A stretch of 55,930 nt of DNA from the NCBI GenBank assembly GCA_034437075.1, contig DAOTVD010000108.1, positions 1 to 55,930 of the forward strand, read 5' to 3'. Source of the stretch: DAOTVD01 sp034437075 (lineage in GTDB: Bacteria; Chloroflexota; Anaerolineae; Aggregatilineales; J027). Positions within the stretch are counted from its first letter, which is position 1, and every line of letters begins with the position of its first letter. The translations under genes were made by a program, and so were the position numbers. Below, piece by piece: positions 17,323 through 25,940 of the stretch. The notes under the pieces were generated by a model, which made no database searches, was not told the DNA's origin, and saw only the letters and a program-made list of their open reading frames with translations.

Positions 17323-17658
17323 TTACTCCTGAAATGTGGCGCTTAGTGCGGTTTCGTCTTGGGCTTCTGCTCGCAATAGATGCTGAGCGAGTTCTTGCAA
17401 AGTGGTGGCGTGATGATGCCTGAGTTTGTAGCAGGTGGCTTGCGATAGGCCGAGACGCTGGGCGATATCGTCAATTTCTCCGGCTAGCAGCATATTTCGG
17501 ATAGAACGGTGCGTGAGTGCCAGCCCGATGAGCATGTTAAGGCGTTTGGATTCGGGCTGGGCGCGGGCGTATTCCCACCAGGCTGCACCACCCTGGTACC
17601 CGCGCCCATCGGGCCACGGATCAACATCCGTGACTGGCACGCGATCTTCATAATCCAT
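17323..17658 (-). CDS. Small helix-turn-helix protein, first HTH of the cassette
   Basis: A 111-residue protein, family not recognised. Residues about 58-85 form a helix-turn-helix (IDDIAQRLGLSQATCYKLRHH) with a following helix TTLQELAQHLL. The acidic, Trp-rich N-terminus (VDPWPDGRGYQGGAAWWEY) is unlike a standard regulator family. Its ATG shares a base with the stop of the upstream 50-codon gene (TAATG), which implies translational coupling. It is probably a transcriptional regulator that works with its neighbour, which has a similarly placed HTH. No effector domain is visible. Confidence 0.72.
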   Translation of the reverse strand: MDYEDRVPVTDVDPWPDGRGYQGGAAWWEYARAQPESKRLNMLIGLALTHRSIRNMLLAGEIDDIAQRLGLSQATCYKLRHHHATTLQELAQHLLRAEAQDETALSATFQE

Positions 17659-17810
17659 TAGTTGTGGTCGCCTCCGGTGGCGGGGCCAGCCAGCGCAGCG
17701 GCTTCTGGGGCGATTGCCATCGCGGCGAGCAAGCCCATCAGGACGAGCCCCTTAATCAGTTGGTTGTTGTTGTGGGTCCAGGTGATGAATTGGGTGGCTT
17801 TGATACGCAT
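17658..17810 (-). CDS. Small membrane peptide (50 aa), first gene of the cassette
   Basis: An ORF of 50 codons starting MRIKATQFITWTHNNNQL, with one hydrophobic helix (LIKGLVLMGLLAAMAIA) and a short polar tail ending GGDHN. GAGAG lies about eight bases before the ATG. The TAA stop overlaps the ATG of the next HTH gene in the TAATG arrangement, which is the best argument that it is real. It could be a small membrane protein or a secreted pro-peptide with a signal-like start. No function can be assigned. Confidence 0.6.
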   Translation of the reverse strand: MRIKATQFITWTHNNNQLIKGLVLMGLLAAMAIAPEAAALAGPATGGDHN

Positions 17811-17917
17811 GGTGTGTGTCTCTCAATAGCTCGTTTTTCGATGGCCCAAACGATAAGTTGAGCCACTGAACGAGCCACTGACAGACACCGCATCACGCGC
17901 GCCGGCTATATAATACT

Positions 17918-17961
17918 AACCTGCGTAAAAAGGTTATATTTTTGGTCGATTTAGGCCAAAA
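17918..17961. promoter_or_regulatory. Two inverted repeats in the carB-cassette gap
   Basis: This 193-base gap (17811-18003) must hold the carB terminator and/or the cassette promoter. TAACCT and AGGTTA arms eight bases apart (17918-17937) are followed by an eight-base stem (TTTTGGTC / GGCCAAAA, one G-T pair, six-base loop, 17940-17961). On the minus strand the second hairpin is followed within a few bases by CCTTTTT, so it may terminate carB. A TATTAT-like -10 for the cassette is present near 17910, without a convincing -35. Confidence 0.35.
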
Positions 17962-18003
17962 ATAGGCTATAAGATTAAAACTAGATGAGAAGAGAAGGCG
18001 GTT

Positions 18004-21000
18004 TTAGGCCTGGGAAGGGGTCGTGCGGTGATGATCTTGCAGGCTGCGCGCGCGTAGTGGGTCGCGTTGTAAAGCCCGGATACCTTGCACGGTCGCCTGA
18101 GCGGCGCTGAGTGTTGTGACAAGCGGAACGCCATATTGATGCGCCGCGCCCCGAATCAGATTGCCATCGGAGTGCGCCTGCCCGCCGCGTGGTGTGTTGA
18201 TAATCAAGTCGATTTCGCCCGCGCGGATGGCGTCTACAATATGCGGTGAGCCTTCGCTAACTTTGTTGATCGTCTGCGCGGGAATATCCACGGATTGCAG
18301 CCAATCCGCCGTGCCGCGCGTAGCCCAGATCACGAAACCCATGGCGTGGAGGTCGCGCGCGACTTTTAGAATGCCGCCCTTGTCGAATTGATTCACGCTC
18401 AAGAAGGCGGCCCCCCCTACCGGGAGCGGCATCCCGGCGGCGCTTTGCGCTTTGGCGAAGGCATGCCCGAAGTTGCTCGCATGGCCCATCACTTCGCCCG
18501 TAGAGCGCATTTCCGGCCCCAGCCGAACCTGCGTGCCAGGGAATTTTTGAAAGGGCAAAACGGCCTCTTTGACGAAAAAACCATCCACGGGCGGTTCTTC
18601 CGTAAAGCCGATGTCTTCGAGCGTCTCCCCTGCCCCAATCCGCGCGGCATATGCGGCCAGGCTATGCCCTGTGGCTTTGCTCACATAGGGGACGGTGCGG
18701 CTGGCGCGCGGGTTGACTTCCAGTACATAGACCTCATCGTTAGCAATCGCGAACTGGATGTTGAACAGCCCACGAATCTGCATCGCTAGCCCGATGCGTT
18801 GCGTATATTCGCGGATGATTTCCAGGTGATAGGCGCTAATTTTATACGGCGGAATCACGCAGGCTGAGTCGCCGCTATGCACGCCCGCTGCTTCGATATG
18901 CTGCATCACCCCGCCGATGGTCACGCGCTGGCCATCGCTCAGGGCATCGACATCGACTTCATACGCATCATCCAGAAAACGGTCGATCAATACCGGGTGG
19001 CCATCCCAGCGGATATGCTCATCGCTCCAAGCGCGCAGGGTGTCCGCATCAAAGACGATGGCCATCCCTTGGCCGCCCAGCACATAGCTAGGCCGCACCA
19101 GCACCGGATAGCCGATGGCCTCAGCTTGGGCCAGCGCGTCATCCAGGCTGCGCGCGGTGGCGCCTTCCGGCTGCGGGATGCCTAGGTCGGCCATCAGCGC
19201 GTTAAACCGATAGCGATCTTCGGCTAAGTCGATGGTATCGTAGGGCGTGCCCCAGATGGGCACCCCGGCGGCTTGCAGCCCTTGCGCGATATTGAGCGGC
19301 GTTTGCCCCCCAAATTGCACAAAAACCCCGTCAGGCTGTTCGGTTTCGATGATGTTGAGCACGTCCTCTATGGTCAAGGGTTCGAAGTACAGTCGGTCGG
19401 CAGTGTCGTAATCCGTGCTGACCGTCTCGGGGTTGCAGTTAACCATTATGGCTTCGTAACCCAAGTTTTGCAGCGCCCAGCAAGCATGCACGCAGCAGTA
19501 ATCAAACTCGATGCCCTGCCCGATGCGGTTGGGCCCCCCGCCCAGCACAATGACCTTGGGCTTATCGCTAGGGTTGGCTTCGTCGTCGGCCTCGTATGTT
19601 GAATACAAATAGGGCGTATACGCGACAAACTCCGCCGCGCAAGTATCCACGCGATAATAATTGGGCGTCACGCCAAGGGTTTTTCGCCGGGCACGTACCG
19701 CCATTTCATCCACGCCGAGTAACCCCGCCAGATGCGCATCCCCAAAGCCGTGGGATTTCAACTTATGAAAGTCGTCTGCGTCCAGCGCATCGAGCGTTAA
19801 TTTTTTACTGAGGATCGTTCGTTGCAGGGCCATGACGTTGGCCATCTGGCGCACAAACCAGGGATCGAAGCGCGTTTTTTCGATGATCTCGTCTTCGCTG
19901 AGTTCATCGTGCAGCAGGGCCGCCGCCACCTGATACAAGCGTTGGGCAGTTGGGACGCGCATGGCGTCGGGGTCGCCCTCTAGCAACTTGCTGCCGAAAC
20001 CATCCACGCCGATGTCTAGCGCGCGCAGCCCCTTGTTCAGCGCCTCGGGAAATGTGCGCCCGATGGCCATCACCTCGCCCACAGATTTCATCTGCGGCCC
20101 CAGCACGGGGTCAATATTGCGGAACTTTTCGAAGTTCCAGCGTGGCAGCTTCACCACCACATAATCTAGCGAGGGCTCAAAACTAGCTGGGGTTTCGCGC
20201 GTGATGTCATTGGGGATTTCGTCCAGCGTGAAGCCTACCGCCACCAAGGCCGCGATTTTGGCAATCGGAAAGCCAGTTGCCTTGCTGGCCAGGGCGGACG
20301 AACGCGAGACGCGCGGGTTCATCTCAATCACGACCACCTCGCCCGTTTCAGGGTTAATCGAGAACTGCACGTTCGCGCCGCCTGTTGAAAGTCCTACGCG
20401 GTCAAGAATCATGCGCGAGGCGTTGCGCAGGCGCTGCAATTCTTTGTCGGTCAGGGTTTGCACGGGCGCCACGGTGATGCTATCCCCGGTATGCACGCCC
20501 ATCGGGTCTAGGTTTTCAATCGAGCAGACCACGACGAAGTTACCGTAGCCATCGCGCATAAGTTCCAGTTCAAATTCTTTCCAGCCCAACATGCTGACCT
20601 CAATGAGCACAGTATTGACCGGGCTGAGCTTAATCCCCCGCTCTGCGATAGCCGCCAGTTGTTCGGCATCGTAAGCCACCCCGCCCCCAGAGCCCCCCAG
20701 CGTAAATGATGGCCGCACCAGCACCGGGTAGCCGATTTCCTCGGCATAGGCCAGCGCATCTTCTACTTTGTCCACGAGTTTGCTATCTGCACTTTGCAAG
20801 CCGATTTCGGTCATGGCGTCTTTGAACAGTTGCCGATCTTCGGCCAGTTCGATGCTATGCCAATTCGCGCCGATCATCTCGACGCCGTGTTGTTCCAGGA
20901 TGCCCCGCTTATGCAGTTCCAGCGCCAGATTCAACGCGGTTTGGCCGCCCACTGTCGGCAGTAGCGCATCGGGTTTTTCTTGTTCGATGACGCGCGCGCA

Positions 21001-21219
21001 CATTTCCGGCGTTAAGGGCTCGATGTAGGTCACGTCGGCAAATTCGGGGTCGGTCATAATCGTGGCCGGATTCGAGTTGATGAGCACGATCCGATAGCCA
21101 TGTTGGCGTAAGACTTTACAGGCTTGCGCGCCAGAATAATCGAACTCGCAGCCCTGGCCGATCACAATCGGGCCGGAGCCTATGACCATAATCGTGTGGA
21201 TGTCGTCGCGACGGGGCAT
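18004..21219 (-). CDS. carB: Carbamoyl-phosphate synthase large subunit
   Basis: Full length at 1071 residues. It makes carbamoyl phosphate from bicarbonate, ammonia and two ATP. The duplicated ATP-grasp halves are both intact: the first opens with MVIGSGPIVIGQGCEFDYSG and the second with VIVLGGGPNRIGQGIEFDYC. Each has its LVRPSFTLGG or LVRPSYVLGG glycine-rich segment and an EMNPRVSRSSALASKATG or EVNPRASRTVPYVSKATG metal-binding stretch. The C-terminal MGS-like regulatory domain (about 930-1060, GFVIWATRGTADWL...INTPRGG) is present, so allosteric control by nucleotides is likely. GAAGGA lies before the ATG. It is divergent from the gene at 21337. Confidence 0.98.
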   Translation of the reverse strand: MPRRDDIHTIMVIGSGPIVIGQGCEFDYSGAQACKVLRQHGYRIVLINSNPATIMTDPEFADVTYIEPLTPEMCARVIEQEKPDALLPTVGGQTALNLALELHKRGILEQHGVEMIGANWHSIELAEDRQLFKDAMTEIGLQSADSKLVDKVEDALAYAEEIGYPVLVRPSFTLGGSGGGVAYDAEQLAAIAERGIKLSPVNTVLIEVSMLGWKEFELELMRDGYGNFVVVCSIENLDPMGVHTGDSITVAPVQTLTDKELQRLRNASRMILDRVGLSTGGANVQFSINPETGEVVVIEMNPRVSRSSALASKATGFPIAKIAALVAVGFTLDEIPNDITRETPASFEPSLDYVVVKLPRWNFEKFRNIDPVLGPQMKSVGEVMAIGRTFPEALNKGLRALDIGVDGFGSKLLEGDPDAMRVPTAQRLYQVAAALLHDELSEDEIIEKTRFDPWFVRQMANVMALQRTILSKKLTLDALDADDFHKLKSHGFGDAHLAGLLGVDEMAVRARRKTLGVTPNYYRVDTCAAEFVAYTPYLYSTYEADDEANPSDKPKVIVLGGGPNRIGQGIEFDYCCVHACWALQNLGYEAIMVNCNPETVSTDYDTADRLYFEPLTIEDVLNIIETEQPDGVFVQFGGQTPLNIAQGLQAAGVPIWGTPYDTIDLAEDRYRFNALMADLGIPQPEGATARSLDDALAQAEAIGYPVLVRPSYVLGGQGMAIVFDADTLRAWSDEHIRWDGHPVLIDRFLDDAYEVDVDALSDGQRVTIGGVMQHIEAAGVHSGDSACVIPPYKISAYHLEIIREYTQRIGLAMQIRGLFNIQFAIANDEVYVLEVNPRASRTVPYVSKATGHSLAAYAARIGAGETLEDIGFTEEPPVDGFFVKEAVLPFQKFPGTQVRLGPEMRSTGEVMGHASNFGHAFAKAQSAAGMPLPVGGAAFLSVNQFDKGGILKVARDLHAMGFVIWATRGTADWLQSVDIPAQTINKVSEGSPHIVDAIRAGEIDLIINTPRGGQAHSDGNLIRGAAHQYGVPLVTTLSAAQATVQGIRALQRDPLRARSLQDHHRTTPSQA

Positions 21220-21336
21220 ATTGCGTCCTTCTGTTGGGCCATTTTGCGCCTGAGTATACCGTGTTTCGGCGCGCCTGAGCAGGTGGTGTACAATGGCGTT
21301 TTCTTAGCGCGGCCCTACAAGATAAGAAAGTACACC

Positions 21337-22221
21337 ATGCTACAACGCTATATTGGCAAACGCGCGCCTTGGCGCCGTGCCGCTAACGAGATACTTTGGA
21401 CGCTCACGAATCGGCGGGTGTTGGGCGTGCGTAGCGCCTGCCTGAAAGCCTACGCCCAGCGCCAATGGGCCGATACGAGCCATTTTACGACCCTGGATCA
21501 GGCCGCGTATCAAGCATCGCGTCGTAGTGATACCGTCTTTGTTTTTGGCTCGGGCTGGTCGCTCAACGAGATCACGCCCGCCGGATGGGCGCATATCGCG
21601 CAGCATAACACCTTCGGCTTTTCAATGTTCGTGTATCAAACCTGGATTCGCACGGATTATCATATGCTGCGCGAGATGTACGTCGGGCGCGAACTCGACC
21701 GCGAATTTTGGTACGCCTATAGCCAGGAATTCGCCCAACATTTCGATACCAACCCCCATTTCGACCAAACGATCTTCCTCGCCCAAAAAGGTTGGCGTAG
21801 CCTGACCGTGAATCGCATGTTGGCCCACGGTATGTTATCCAAACCGCGCCGCATGGTGGAATTCCGTGTGAAAGAAGGTTACGACGATTCATTGCCGACC
21901 CTAAACCTGAATGAGGGCATCGTGCATGGTGCGGGCTCGCTCAGCGATGCGGTCAATCTGGCGGTGATCGGCGGCTGGCGGCATATCGTCTTGACAGGTG
22001 TAGACCTCTACGACGCGCGCTATTTTTGGGATGATGCCTATTACAATGCCGAGAGCTTCGGGCGTGACTCCACCGCGACCCATAGCACGGTGCATTGGGG
22101 CATTTTGGACGAAATGCGCCGCTGGCATGACTTTTTACAAGGTCACGGCGTTCATTTGTGGGTCTATAACCCTAAGTCCTTGCTGACAGATGTTTTGCCT
22201 ATCTATGCTGGCTCTATATAG
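21337..22221 (+). CDS. Rossmann-like protein resembling DUF115 / GT42-type sialyltransferase-like families
   Basis: I start at ATG 21337; the frame is open upstream but runs back through the carB start region. The 294-residue protein has an early beta-strand/glycine motif, VFVFGSGWSLNEI. A later segment, GSLSDAVNLAVIGGWRHIVLTGVDLYDARYFW, is split here by me into the helix SDAVNLAVIGGWRHI and the strand VLTGVDLY. This pair (G-S/G-x-S-L near the start, then A-x-x-L/I-G-x-x-x-I-x-L-x-G-x-D-x-Y) recalls bacterial GT42 sialyltransferases and the DUF115 motility/glycan proteins. A role in glycan modification is therefore possible, but I assign no activity. There is no signal peptide. Its 3' end overlaps the converging gene by 19 bases. 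Confidence 0.75.
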   Translation: MLQRYIGKRAPWRRAANEILWTLTNRRVLGVRSACLKAYAQRQWADTSHFTTLDQAAYQASRRSDTVFVFGSGWSLNEITPAGWAHIAQHNTFGFSMFVYQTWIRTDYHMLREMYVGRELDREFWYAYSQEFAQHFDTNPHFDQTIFLAQKGWRSLTVNRMLAHGMLSKPRRMVEFRVKEGYDDSLPTLNLNEGIVHGAGSLSDAVNLAVIGGWRHIVLTGVDLYDARYFWDDAYYNAESFGRDSTATHSTVHWGILDEMRRWHDFLQGHGVHLWVYNPKSLLTDVLPIYAGSI

Positions 22222-22574
22222 CCTTCCGCTTCGTAAGCCGCATAACCGCGCGCGGCCAGGGCTTCAAGTTCGGCTAGCAAGCCCTCATCCACCTGCTTAA
22301 AGTTAAAGCAGGACTTGCCTTGCATGCGTTTTTTCAAGCCCTCGGATACATCGTTCAGTAATTCGGGTTTCAAGTAAACAGGCATCAAATAAAAGCTGAC
22401 GTACTGTTTTTTGATGGTGGCCGAGCCGAAATACAGCGGCTTTTTGTTGGGCATGATATGGTGCGTATCGAGGTAAAATGTGTCGTCGCTGTCAGTCACC
22501 ACATCCAACGATGCGGCGTAGGGTTCCAGGATGGCTTTTAAGCGCTGAAAAACGGGCGCAAAATCTTTACTCAT
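22203..22574 (-). CDS. Small conserved protein, DUF1801 (YdhG)-like
   Basis: A 123-residue soluble protein. The segment KPLYFGSATIKKQYVSFYLM followed by a LKKRMQGKSCFNFKQ helix-strand resembles the DUF1801/YdhG-like alpha-beta fold, whose biochemical role is unknown. GGAGGA stands at ideal spacing before the ATG. It converges with the upstream-strand gene with a 19-base tail overlap. It is transcribed away from the mrp operon. Confidence 0.72.
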   Translation of the reverse strand: MSKDFAPVFQRLKAILEPYAASLDVVTDSDDTFYLDTHHIMPNKKPLYFGSATIKKQYVSFYLMPVYLKPELLNDVSEGLKKRMQGKSCFNFKQVDEGLLAELEALAARGYAAYEAEGYIEPA

Positions 22575-22621
22575 AGGATATTCCTCCGCATATCAATCCT
22601 CAAGAGCAGTGTAGCACAAAT

Positions 22622-22650
22622 TTGCTGTAAGCATTCAGCACTGGTAATCT
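22622..22650 (+). promoter_or_regulatory. Candidate promoter of the mrp operon
   Basis: TTGCTG (22622-22627) and TAATCT (22645-22650) are separated by 17 bases, about 105 bases before the mrpA ATG. The spacing is ideal and both boxes are near the sigma-70 consensus. It is the only good match in the gap 22575-22756. Confidence 0.42.
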
Positions 22651-22756
22651 CTGCGTAGAGCTTCTAAACTATCGGATGGCTCAACCCGCCACGCTTCACT
22701 ACTTCTGCCTACATCTGAATGACCTAACGACCACGAAAAGGGGGGTCACCCACAAT

Positions 22757-25117
22757 ATGCTTTTGGCAGTCTTGATAGGCTTTGCCCTGGCCCCATTCGC
22801 GCCGTTTATCGTGCGCCTGACGCGCCCTTATGCCGCCTGGGTCATGGCCCTGTTACCCCTGGGCCTGACCGCGTATTTCGCCTCGCGCCTGATGACCATT
22901 CAGGATGGAACCGTGCTGGTGGCCAGCTACGATTGGGCACCCAGCCTGGGCGTCGATTTACTGTTCCGCCTGGATGGGCTGAGTATGCTGTTTGCATTGA
23001 TTATCAGCGGCGTTGGTACGGCAGTCTTTCTGTATGGCGGCGGGTATCTGCACCATCATCCCCACCTGGGGCGTTTTTACGTTTATATCAGCATTTTCAT
23101 GGCCGCGATGCTGGGCTTGGTGCTGACCGACAATATCATCATGCTCTTTGTTTTCTGGGAGCTCACCAGCATTAGTTCCTACTGGCTGATTAGCTTTTAC
23201 CACGACAAAGAAGCCTCCCGCGAGGCCGCCAAACAGGCTCTGATCGTGACAGGCGCGGGCGGGCTAACGATGCTGGCCGGGCTGATTATGCTGGGCACCA
23301 TGGCGGATAGCTGGCAGATTAGCACCATTGTCCAGCAAACCGATTTGATACATGCCCACGAGCTATACGTCCCCGCCCTGGTGCTGATTTTGATCGGCGC
23401 GTTTACGAAGTCGGCCCAATTTCCCTTTCATTTTTGGCTGCCTGGCGCTATGGAGGCCCCCGCCCCGGTGTCCGCCTATCTGCATTCGGCCACGATGGTC
23501 AAAGCCGGGATTTATCTGATGGCGCGTTTGCATCAGGGTTTGGCGGGGACGCCCGAATGGGAACTGCTCGTGACGGGCATTGGCGGCATTACCATGCTGG
23601 TCGGTGGCTACGTGGCCTGGCAACAGACCGATGTTAAACGCATTTTGGCCTATACCACGGTGAGTGGCCTCGGCATCATCACATTTTTGCTCGGCATCGG
23701 GACAGAGTTGGCCGTAAAAGGCGCCCTACTTTTTTTGCTCGTGCATTCGCTGTATAAAGGCGCGCTGTTCATGGTCGGCGGTACGCTGGATCATGAAACG
23801 GGCACGCGCGACATCACGCATATGGGCGGTCTGTTCCGCGCGATGCCGTTTACGGCAATTGCCGCCGCCGTGGCGGCTTTGTCGATGGCTGGCTTGCCGC
23901 CTTTGTTGGGCTTCATCGGCAAAGAGATTATTTACGAAGCCACGCTAGAAGCCGCGCATATGCCCATCATCTTGCTGACAGGCGTGGCCGTGCTGGGCAA
24001 TCTCTTTAATGTGACGGCGGCGGGCCTGGTGGCGATCACCCCATTTTATGGCGAAGAAGGCCACACCCCAGAGCATCCCCACCGCGCACCGCTGAGCATG
24101 TGGCTAAGCCCGATGGTGCTCGGCGGATTCAGCCTGGCTTTGGGTCTGTTTTCCGTGACGCTGTTCGAGCCTTTGCTCAAGCAAGCCGTGTTCGCGTCTT
24201 TCGGCCATGCCGAGCATATCAAATTGGGCTTGTTTCATGGCCTGACGCCCATGTTGGGCCTTAGCGTCGTGACGGTCTTGGGCGGTGCCCTGCTGTTTGT
24301 TGCCGTGGGGCGTTTGCGCGTGACTCTGGCCCCGGTGGAGGCCCTGGCGCAGCGGATCGGCCCAGCCAATCTGTATAAATTGGGCCTGCAGGGCATTCTG
24401 AATCTGGCCGATGCTGAAAGCCGTTTTATTTTGCGTCCGGCCTTGCGCCAGTATATCCGCGTCATCATCTTTACGTTTATCCTGCTGGTGGGGTTTGAGA
24501 TTTACCGCGAGGTGGATATCAATAACCTGATCGGCGAGGTGGACTTGCGCGCTTACGAACTCCTGCTCGCGGTTTTGATCTCTGTGGCGGCGCTGGTCTG
24601 TGCGCATGTGGAATCGCGCCTGGGCGCGGTGATGGCGCTGGGCGTCGTGGGCTACAGCATCGCGGTGGTATATATGCTTTATGGCGCGCCCGACCTGGCC
24701 ATGACCCAATTTGCGATTGAGACGCTTACAGTCGTGCTGTTCGTGCTGGTGATTTATCGCTTGCCCAAGTTTAAGGCGTTTTCCAAGCTGCCAGATCGCC
24801 TGATTGATGCGACTATCGCGGGGGCTTTCGGCATCATCATGACGCTGTTCACGCTGGTGGTGATTTCGCGCCCCTTCGAGTCGCGCTTATCGCCATTTTT
24901 CGCGGAAAACGCCTATCTGGAAGCGCATGGGCGCAACGTGGTGAACGTCATCCTGGTCGATTTTCGCGGCTTCGATACCATGGGCGAGATCACGGTCTTG
25001 GCGCTCGCGGCGCTGGGCGTATTTGCGTTGCTGCGCTTGAACCTGAACCCCGACGCCCCTACCCCAACGGGCCAAGCATCTACTGAAGACGATCCTGAGC
25101 ACGGAGAAAACCGCTAA
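22757..25117 (+). CDS. mrpA: Mrp Na+/H+ antiporter subunit A
   Basis: The largest subunit of the seven-subunit Mrp cation/proton antiporter, related to NuoL. I start at ATG 22757 (MLLAVLIGFALAPFAPF), with AGGGGGG upstream; this gives 786 residues, close to the ~800 usual for MrpA. NuoL-like signatures include LFVFWELTSISSYWLI, the TKSAQFPFHFWLPGAMEAPAPVSAYLHSATMVKAG region (residues KSAQFPFHFWLPGAMEAP then VSAYLHSATMVKAG) and VLAYTTVSGLG-type sequence. The extra C-terminal helices after about residue 560, absent from NuoL, end in GALLRLN-like sequence and correspond to the MrpA-specific extension. It acts in the cytoplasmic membrane, exporting Na+ at the cost of proton entry. TAATG links it to mrpB. 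Confidence 0.95.
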   Translation: MLLAVLIGFALAPFAPFIVRLTRPYAAWVMALLPLGLTAYFASRLMTIQDGTVLVASYDWAPSLGVDLLFRLDGLSMLFALIISGVGTAVFLYGGGYLHHHPHLGRFYVYISIFMAAMLGLVLTDNIIMLFVFWELTSISSYWLISFYHDKEASREAAKQALIVTGAGGLTMLAGLIMLGTMADSWQISTIVQQTDLIHAHELYVPALVLILIGAFTKSAQFPFHFWLPGAMEAPAPVSAYLHSATMVKAGIYLMARLHQGLAGTPEWELLVTGIGGITMLVGGYVAWQQTDVKRILAYTTVSGLGIITFLLGIGTELAVKGALLFLLVHSLYKGALFMVGGTLDHETGTRDITHMGGLFRAMPFTAIAAAVAALSMAGLPPLLGFIGKEIIYEATLEAAHMPIILLTGVAVLGNLFNVTAAGLVAITPFYGEEGHTPEHPHRAPLSMWLSPMVLGGFSLALGLFSVTLFEPLLKQAVFASFGHAEHIKLGLFHGLTPMLGLSVVTVLGGALLFVAVGRLRVTLAPVEALAQRIGPANLYKLGLQGILNLADAESRFILRPALRQYIRVIIFTFILLVGFEIYREVDINNLIGEVDLRAYELLLAVLISVAALVCAHVESRLGAVMALGVVGYSIAVVYMLYGAPDLAMTQFAIETLTVVLFVLVIYRLPKFKAFSKLPDRLIDATIAGAFGIIMTLFTLVVISRPFESRLSPFFAENAYLEAHGRNVVNVILVDFRGFDTMGEITVLALAALGVFALLRLNLNPDAPTPTGQASTEDDPEHGENR

Positions 25118-25593
25118 TGCGCTCGTTGATTTTACAGATGGCTACGCGCTATCTGGTGCCCTTGATGTTGTTGTTTTCCGTGTTCCTGTTTTTTGCCGGG
25201 CACGAAGAACCCGGCGGCGGATTTGTGGGCGGCCTGGTCGCCTCGGCGGCGTTTGCACTTTATGCTATCGCCTTCAGTGTGGAGGGCGCGCGCCGGGCGC
25301 TCATCGTCACGCCCTTGCAACTGATGGGGGCCGGGTTGAGTTTCGTCATCGTCAGCGGGCTATACGGCTTGCTGCAAGGCGAAGCCTTTCTGACTGGCTT
25401 CTGGTCGGATTTGGAATTGCCCGTGGGCAGCATCGGCACACCCGTGACCTTTGATTTCGGGATTTACCTGGGCGTCATCGGCGTAGTGCTGACTATCGTA
25501 TTCGAACTCGCCGAGTCTGAAGAACAAGAAGCGGCGGATGAGACATTTCAACGCCACCACGAACGCGACCTACAATCAGAGGATAGCCACTAA
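25117..25593 (+). CDS. mrpB: Mrp Na+/H+ antiporter subunit B
   Basis: A 158-residue membrane protein of the MnhB family, with the characteristic FFAGHEEPGGGFVGGL loop between its first two helices, where GGGF is the family hallmark. Four hydrophobic segments are followed by an acidic soluble tail (EQEAADETFQRHHERD). Its ATG overlaps the mrpA stop and its own stop overlaps the mrpC ATG, so the operon is translationally coupled at both sides. Length is close to the usual ~140. Confidence 0.95.
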   Translation: MRSLILQMATRYLVPLMLLFSVFLFFAGHEEPGGGFVGGLVASAAFALYAIAFSVEGARRALIVTPLQLMGAGLSFVIVSGLYGLLQGEAFLTGFWSDLELPVGSIGTPVTFDFGIYLGVIGVVLTIVFELAESEEQEAADETFQRHHERDLQSEDSH

Positions 25594-25937
25594 TGCAATT
25601 TGTCTTGCCCTTTGTCGTGGGGCTGCTCTACGCGGTCGGATTTTATCTGATGATGCGGCGCAGTTTGTTTAAGCTGATTCTAGGCTTAGCTCTGGTGGGG
25701 CATGCCTCTAATCTGCTGATCTTTACCGCCGGGCGCTTAACGCGCGATGACCCGCCCATCATTCACGAGCCCGCCGAGGTGCTCATGCCGCCCTTTAGCG
25801 ACCCCCTCCCCCAAGCCCTGATTCTGACCGCGATTGTGATTGGGTTTGGGGTACAGGCCTTCGCGATTGTGCTCTTGCGGGATGTCCATAAGATCGTAAA
25901 CGTGGACGACTTTGACGAACTCTCGGATGCGGAATAA
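25593..25937 (+). CDS. mrpC: Mrp Na+/H+ antiporter subunit C (NuoK-like)
   Basis: A 114-residue protein with three membrane helices, matching the length of MrpC/NuoK. The family helix is LILGLALVGHASNLLIFTAG, where the polar His-Ala-Ser-Asn replaces the NuoK glutamate region. The third helix is ALILTAIVIGFGVQAFAIVL. Order and coupling (TAATG with mrpB, three bases before mrpD) fix the identity. Confidence 0.95.
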   Translation: MQFVLPFVVGLLYAVGFYLMMRRSLFKLILGLALVGHASNLLIFTAGRLTRDDPPIIHEPAEVLMPPFSDPLPQALILTAIVIGFGVQAFAIVLLRDVHKIVNVDDFDELSDAE

Positions 25938-25940
25938 GCC

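Noticed and set aside
24104..24709. A 201-codon minus-strand frame inside mrpA
   Set aside because: Its product is Gln/His/Arg-rich and low in complexity, which is what antisense of hydrophobic membrane codons gives.
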